Source: an uncultured Bacteroidales bacterium (lineage in GTDB: Bacteria > Bacteroidota > Bacteroidia > Bacteroidales > UBA932). From it: a DNA stretch of 64,000 bases. The first letter of the stretch is position 1; each line of letters starts with the position of its first letter. Positions 60,960 through 64,000 of this stretch are shown one piece after another. The notes beneath the pieces are model-generated. The model saw only the letters and a list, made by a program, of their open reading frames with translations, had not been told where the DNA came from and did no database searches. Made by a program: the position numbers and the translations under genes. Where the stretch lies: NCBI GenBank assembly GCA_900317845.1, contig ONII01000010.1:19434-83433 (forward strand). The letters run 5' to 3'.

Positions 60960-62749
60960 ACATTTAAATAATCATGGATCCGCACGGCGAGCTCCGCTCC
61001 CACCAGGGCGCTGAGTTCCTCCAGCGGAGCGGCGGCGATGCGGGCCACCGAACCGTAATGCATCAGCAGGCGCTGTTCCGTTTTTTCGCCTACCCCTTTA
61101 ATTTCCCGTAATGCGCTCTGGATGGCCGCCTTGGACCGCAGGTTGCGGTGGAAGGTGATACCGAAGCGGTGGGCCTCGTCACGGATGCGCTGCAGCACCT
61201 TCAGGGCCTGTGAATTCCGGTCGATGAAGAGCGGATACGGGTCCCCTACCCTGATCACTTCCTCCAGCCGTTTGGCCAGGCCGATGACGGTCACCCGGTC
61301 CAGGATGCCCAGTTCGGCCAGGGCCTGCCAGGCAAACTCCAACTGCCCCTTGCCGCCATCGATAACGATGAGCTGCGGAAGGTCGTCGGGCGCTTCAGCC
61401 AACATACGGGAATAGCGCCGGTTCACCACCTCCTTCATGGAAGCGTAGTCGTTGGCGCCCACCACCGTCTTGATCTTGAAACGCCGGTAATCCTTCTTGG
61501 ACGGCTCCGCATCGCGGAAAACCACACAGGAAGCCACCGGGTTGGTGCCTTGGATGTTCGAGTTGTCGAAGCATTCCATGTGGCGCGGCAGTTCGCTCAT
61601 GCCCAGGGCTTTCTGCAATTCCAGCATCACGCTCTGGCGGAAGGCGTCCGGATCCGTGTGCTCCCGCTGCTTGATGCTGTTGAAATGGAACTCCTGGGCG
61701 TTTTTGGCGCTCAACTCCAGCAGGGAGAGCTTGTCTCCGCGCTGGGGAATCCTGAACACCACGCCGGGAATCTCCACGTCGGGCATAAACGGGACGATCA
61801 CCTCTTTGGAAAGGGTGCCGAATTTGTCTTCCACCTCACCGATGAAGGTCGATAGCATGGCGGCCTGCTCCTCCTCAATCTGGCTGCGGAAGCCCAGGTT
61901 CAGGCTCTGGACGATGGCGCCGCCGCGGATGCGGAGGAAGTTGCCGAAGGCTTCGCCGCCGTCAAAGACCATTGAGAAGACATCGGCATCGGTATCCGCC
62001 GCCTGCGTAATGATGCTCTTGGAATAGTGCTTCTCCAGCGTGCGGAGCTTGTCCTTGTACACCTGCGCCTGCTCAAAGTCCAGTTTTTCGGCCGCCTGGG
62101 CCATCAGGGCTTTGTAGTGCCGCAGCACTTCCCCGCCCCGGCCGCTCAGGATATGGACAATCTCGTCAATGTCCCGCTGGTACTCGTCCCGCGAGATTTT
62201 TCCCACGCAAGGGGCTTTGCACTTGCCGATATGGAACTTCAGGCAGGGGCGGAATTTGCCCCTGAGGATGGCGTCGGAGGTAATTTTGAGGTTGCAGGTG
62301 CGGAGGGCATAGACTTCGTCAAAGAAGTCCACCATGTTCCGCGCATGCATGACGCTGCTGTACGGGCCAAAGTAGCGGTTCCCCTTGCCTTTCTCGATGC
62401 GGCGGGTGATGAACACCCGGGGGAAATCGTCACCGGTAATGCAAATCCAGGGGTAGGTTTTGGAATCCTTGAGGAGGATGTTGTACTTGGGCTTGTACTG
62501 CTTGATGAGGTTGTTCTCCAGCAGGAGGGCATCGGCCTCGGAATCTACCACCGAGAACTGGGCATCGGCAATTTTGCTCACCAGGATGCGCGTCTTGGTG
62601 TTCAGGCGCTCCGGGGGAACAAAATACTGCGCCACGCGCTTGTGGAGGTCTTTGGCCTTCCCCACATAAATAACCTTTCCCTCGGCGTCATAGTATCTAT
62701 ACACACCGGGGGAATGGGGAAATAGGGCTATTTTTTCTCGAACGGTCAC
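60956..62749 (-). CDS. uvrC: Excinuclease ABC subunit C
   Basis: 597-residue repair nuclease. GIY-YIG domain at the start (PGVYRYYDAEGKVIYVGKAK), a central UVR segment (MAQAAEKLDFEQAQVYKDKL), the endonuclease domain with ECFDNSNIQGTNPVASCVVF and LPQLIVIDGGKGQLEFAWQA, and C-terminal helix-hairpin-helix motifs (IKGVGEKTEQRLL). Complete. Makes both incisions in nucleotide excision repair. Starts at the base after the upstream thioredoxin lipoprotein stop. Confidence 0.98.
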   Translation of the reverse strand: MTVREKIALFPHSPGVYRYYDAEGKVIYVGKAKDLHKRVAQYFVPPERLNTKTRILVSKIADAQFSVVDSEADALLLENNLIKQYKPKYNILLKDSKTYPWICITGDDFPRVFITRRIEKGKGNRYFGPYSSVMHARNMVDFFDEVYALRTCNLKITSDAILRGKFRPCLKFHIGKCKAPCVGKISRDEYQRDIDEIVHILSGRGGEVLRHYKALMAQAAEKLDFEQAQVYKDKLRTLEKHYSKSIITQAADTDADVFSMVFDGGEAFGNFLRIRGGAIVQSLNLGFRSQIEEEQAAMLSTFIGEVEDKFGTLSKEVIVPFMPDVEIPGVVFRIPQRGDKLSLLELSAKNAQEFHFNSIKQREHTDPDAFRQSVMLELQKALGMSELPRHMECFDNSNIQGTNPVASCVVFRDAEPSKKDYRRFKIKTVVGANDYASMKEVVNRRYSRMLAEAPDDLPQLIVIDGGKGQLEFAWQALAELGILDRVTVIGLAKRLEEVIRVGDPYPLFIDRNSQALKVLQRIRDEAHRFGITFHRNLRSKAAIQSALREIKGVGEKTEQRLLMHYGSVARIAAAPLEELSALVGAELAVRIHDYLNV

Positions 62750-63547
62750 TTAGTCGTTCAGGGCCTCTGCTACAGCCTCGCGGATATCGTCACCGCGCAG
62801 GCCACGCTTGAGGATGGTGCCGTCAGGGCCGAAGAAAATGATGTGGGGAATACCCTGGATGCCGTAAAGGTCCGTGGGGATTTGCTGGGCGTTGATAATC
62901 TGATTCCAGACAATGCCTTCTTCCTCAGCGGCTTTCTTGGTATCTTCCGGCTTGTCCCATACGGCTACGGAGAGCATGTCGAATTTGTCGCCGTGGAACT
63001 CATCGTAAACAGCGCGCAGGTTGGGCATTTCACCGCGGCAGGGGCCGCACCAGGAAGCCCAGAAGTCCACCAGCACGTATTTGCCCTTGCCGATGAAGTC
63101 CGAGAACTTGACACCGTCCACCTCAAAATCCGTGAACATCTGGCCCTCCGCCGTGGCCTTCTGCGCTTTCAGCGCCACCTTGAGACCGTTTACAAAGGCG
63201 GAATCCTGGCCGTGGACGGGGGCGGTGAGCTTGTCCACGTACTCAGCCAGCTCATCATCGTCCATCAAGCCATACAGGTTCTTGAGGGCGGCAACGCCCA
63301 CCTCGTTGTCCAGATTGGCCTTGAGGGCCTTGAGGTTATAGTCCTCTACCACGTCAATGATGGAGTCTGTGTAGGCCTCAATGGCATCCTCGTCGCCGTC
63401 CAACGCCACCAGGCGGGTACGGTACTGCTCCATCAGGGTGTCGTTCCACTCGTTAAGTTCTGCGAGTTTTTCCTCTACGGATTTGCTCTTGCAGCCCACC
63501 ATGCACACCAGGATGGCGGCTGCCACAAAAAGTACGTTCTTTTTCAT
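62750..63547 (-). CDS. TlpA-like thioredoxin lipoprotein
   Basis: 265-residue lipoprotein (VCMVGC, Cys19). An N-terminal helical domain (about 25-135) precedes a TlpA/AhpC-type thioredoxin fold with VDFWASWCGPCRGEMPNLRA (Cys167, Cys170) and cis-proline GIQGIPHIIFF. Likely a periplasmic disulfide reductase working with DsbD/CcdA proteins, such as the one at 3289. Start ATG 63547 opens the signal peptide. Heads an operon with uvrC and pnuC, a combination with no obvious functional link. Confidence 0.9.
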   Translation of the reverse strand: MKKNVLFVAAAILVCMVGCKSKSVEEKLAELNEWNDTLMEQYRTRLVALDGDEDAIEAYTDSIIDVVEDYNLKALKANLDNEVGVAALKNLYGLMDDDELAEYVDKLTAPVHGQDSAFVNGLKVALKAQKATAEGQMFTDFEVDGVKFSDFIGKGKYVLVDFWASWCGPCRGEMPNLRAVYDEFHGDKFDMLSVAVWDKPEDTKKAAEEEGIVWNQIINAQQIPTDLYGIQGIPHIIFFGPDGTILKRGLRGDDIREAVAEALND

Positions 63548-63568
63548 ATCCAATTCTTTTTCAGCTTG

Positions 63569-63576
63569 CAAAGATA
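63569..63576 (-). promoter_or_regulatory. -7 box of the thioredoxin lipoprotein-uvrC-pnuC operon
   Basis: Minus-strand TATCTTTG, perfect TAnnTTTG, 21 bases before the ATG. The nearest TTTG upstream (63592-63589) is only 12 bases away, so the -33 element is uncertain. Confidence 0.55.
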
Positions 63577-63610
63577 CACAAAAATATGCAAACCACGGCC
63601 CCCTTCCCCT

Positions 63611-63698
63611 TCTCGTCCTCAAATATGCCCTAAAACAAGGACGAGAAGGCTCCAACTGCCCCCTCGTCCTTAAACTCGACCCTTTTTAAGGATGTCAC
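63611..63698. repeat. Family-III repeat doublet (units A and B)
   Basis: Unit A (63611-63646) is TCTCGTCCTCAAATATGCCC then TAAAACAAGGACGAGA, with inverted ends TCTCGTCCT/AGGACGAGA. After AAGGCTCCAACTGCC comes unit B starting CCTCGTCCTTAAACTCGACC and ending TTTTTAAGGATGTC. Same A-B arrangement as at 17464-17551. Confidence 0.85.
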
Positions 63699-63778
63699 CG
63701 CTACCATTCGAACCGAAGGACCGCGCCGCCGGATATCAACCGGCCATTCATGTCCATCAACAGCCTTCCTGCAGCGGA

Positions 63779-64000
63779 TCAGTCTTCCCGCTGCAGGGCA
63801 AGCACCTCCTCCAGCGGCAAATGGGTGTGCTTGCATACAAATGGCGCATCCAGACCATCTGCGAGCATGCTTTTGGCCAATTCCCGCCTGGTATTAGCTT
63901 CTCCTTCTGCTCTCCCTTCTGCTTTCCCCTTTTCCATACCATCGATGAAGCCGTCCTCGTAATAGGCGGTACCTATGTCCAGTCTTTCTTCTTCGGTAAT
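63779..64000 (-). CDS. Rpn/PD-(D/E)XK nuclease family transposase-like protein, C-terminal end (cut by window edge)
   Basis: Only the last 73 residues are in the window, read from base 64000 to the TGA at 63779-63781. They begin ITEEERLDIGTAYYEDGFID, then a Gly/Glu repeat GMEKGKAEGRAEGEAN, and end with a helix-turn-helix-like PFVCKHTHLPLEEVLALQRE. This tail is typical of Rpn-family recombination-promoting nucleases and PD-(D/E)XK family transposases in Bacteroidales. The catalytic domain lies outside the window, so activity cannot be judged. Confidence 0.7.
   Translation of the reverse strand: MTEEERLDIGTAYYEDGFIDGMEKGKAEGRAEGEANTRRELAKSMLADGLDAPFVCKHTHLPLEEVLALQRED

Overview
The window comes from a Bacteroidales chromosome (phylum Bacteroidota), GC-rich for the group, probably a gut lineage; I cannot fix the genus. 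The evidence is: promoters of the TTTG-N19/20-TAnnTTTG type (several perfect copies) in front of genes that mostly lack Shine-Dalgarno sequences; lipoproteins with DUF4270, DUF4294, DUF3098 and DUF3298-type sequences; a TonB-dependent receptor; SRD5A-type steroid reductase genes; and membrane-bound sensors fused to AraC-type DNA-binding domains. Both window edges cut through genes.

Layout. 1-5.2 kb (minus): one operon running from dsbD through a cysteine desulfidase-like gene, a LolA-like protein and a lipoprotein to a truncated TonB receptor. 5.2-8.3 kb: EamA transporter, nitroreductase, FAD-dependent CrtI-like oxidoreductase. 8.3-10.7 kb: tRNA with anticodon CAT (probably Ile2) and two paralogous AraC-type regulator genes. 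10.7-14.2 kb: str operon rpsL-rpsG-fusA-rpsJ, closed by a terminator. 14.2-17.7 kb: a GH2 glycosidase flanked by two repeat-rich islands. 17.6-24.1 kb: six tightly packed genes (S9 peptidase, DUF3298-like lipoprotein, Ogt-like protein, steroid 5-alpha-reductase-like, old-yellow-enzyme-type reductase, short-chain dehydrogenase). 24.2-34.8 kb (mostly plus): a pair of dCache sensor proteins of which the first ends after its DHp helix, alkaline phosphatase (minus), DAACS symporter, an Ig-like lipoprotein and a Kelch-like membrane regulator. 34.8-38.4 kb: tRNA-Gly and an amino-sugar type operon (MFS, ROK kinase, GH3). 38.5-49.2 kb: a 22-gene ribosomal/secY/rpoA operon from rplP to rplQ. 49.3-64 kb: envelope genes (DUF4294, C69 peptidase, ftsX-DUF3098-uppP-lpxH), a one-domain GT5 protein with a DUF4270 lipoprotein, acpP, a thioredoxin lipoprotein-uvrC-pnuC operon, and the tail of an Rpn-type nuclease gene.

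Most notable points. (1) The universal str-S10-spc superoperon is broken: rpsJ is followed by a terminator, rplP begins a new operon with its own consensus promoter 24 kb away, the order of the two blocks is reversed, and rplC, rplD, rplW, rplB, rpsS, rplV and rpsC are absent from the window. (2) Four families of short palindromic repeats are scattered through the window; two families lie in frame inside the inter-domain linkers of dsbD and another supplies the stop codon of the short-chain dehydrogenase. (3) The steroid/bile-acid reductase trio matches the gene set known from gut Bacteroidales that make allo/iso bile acids. (4) A catalytic-domain-less histidine-kinase-like protein sits directly upstream of a complete paralogous kinase. 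I see no CRISPR array, no intact transposase, no rRNA and no prophage.
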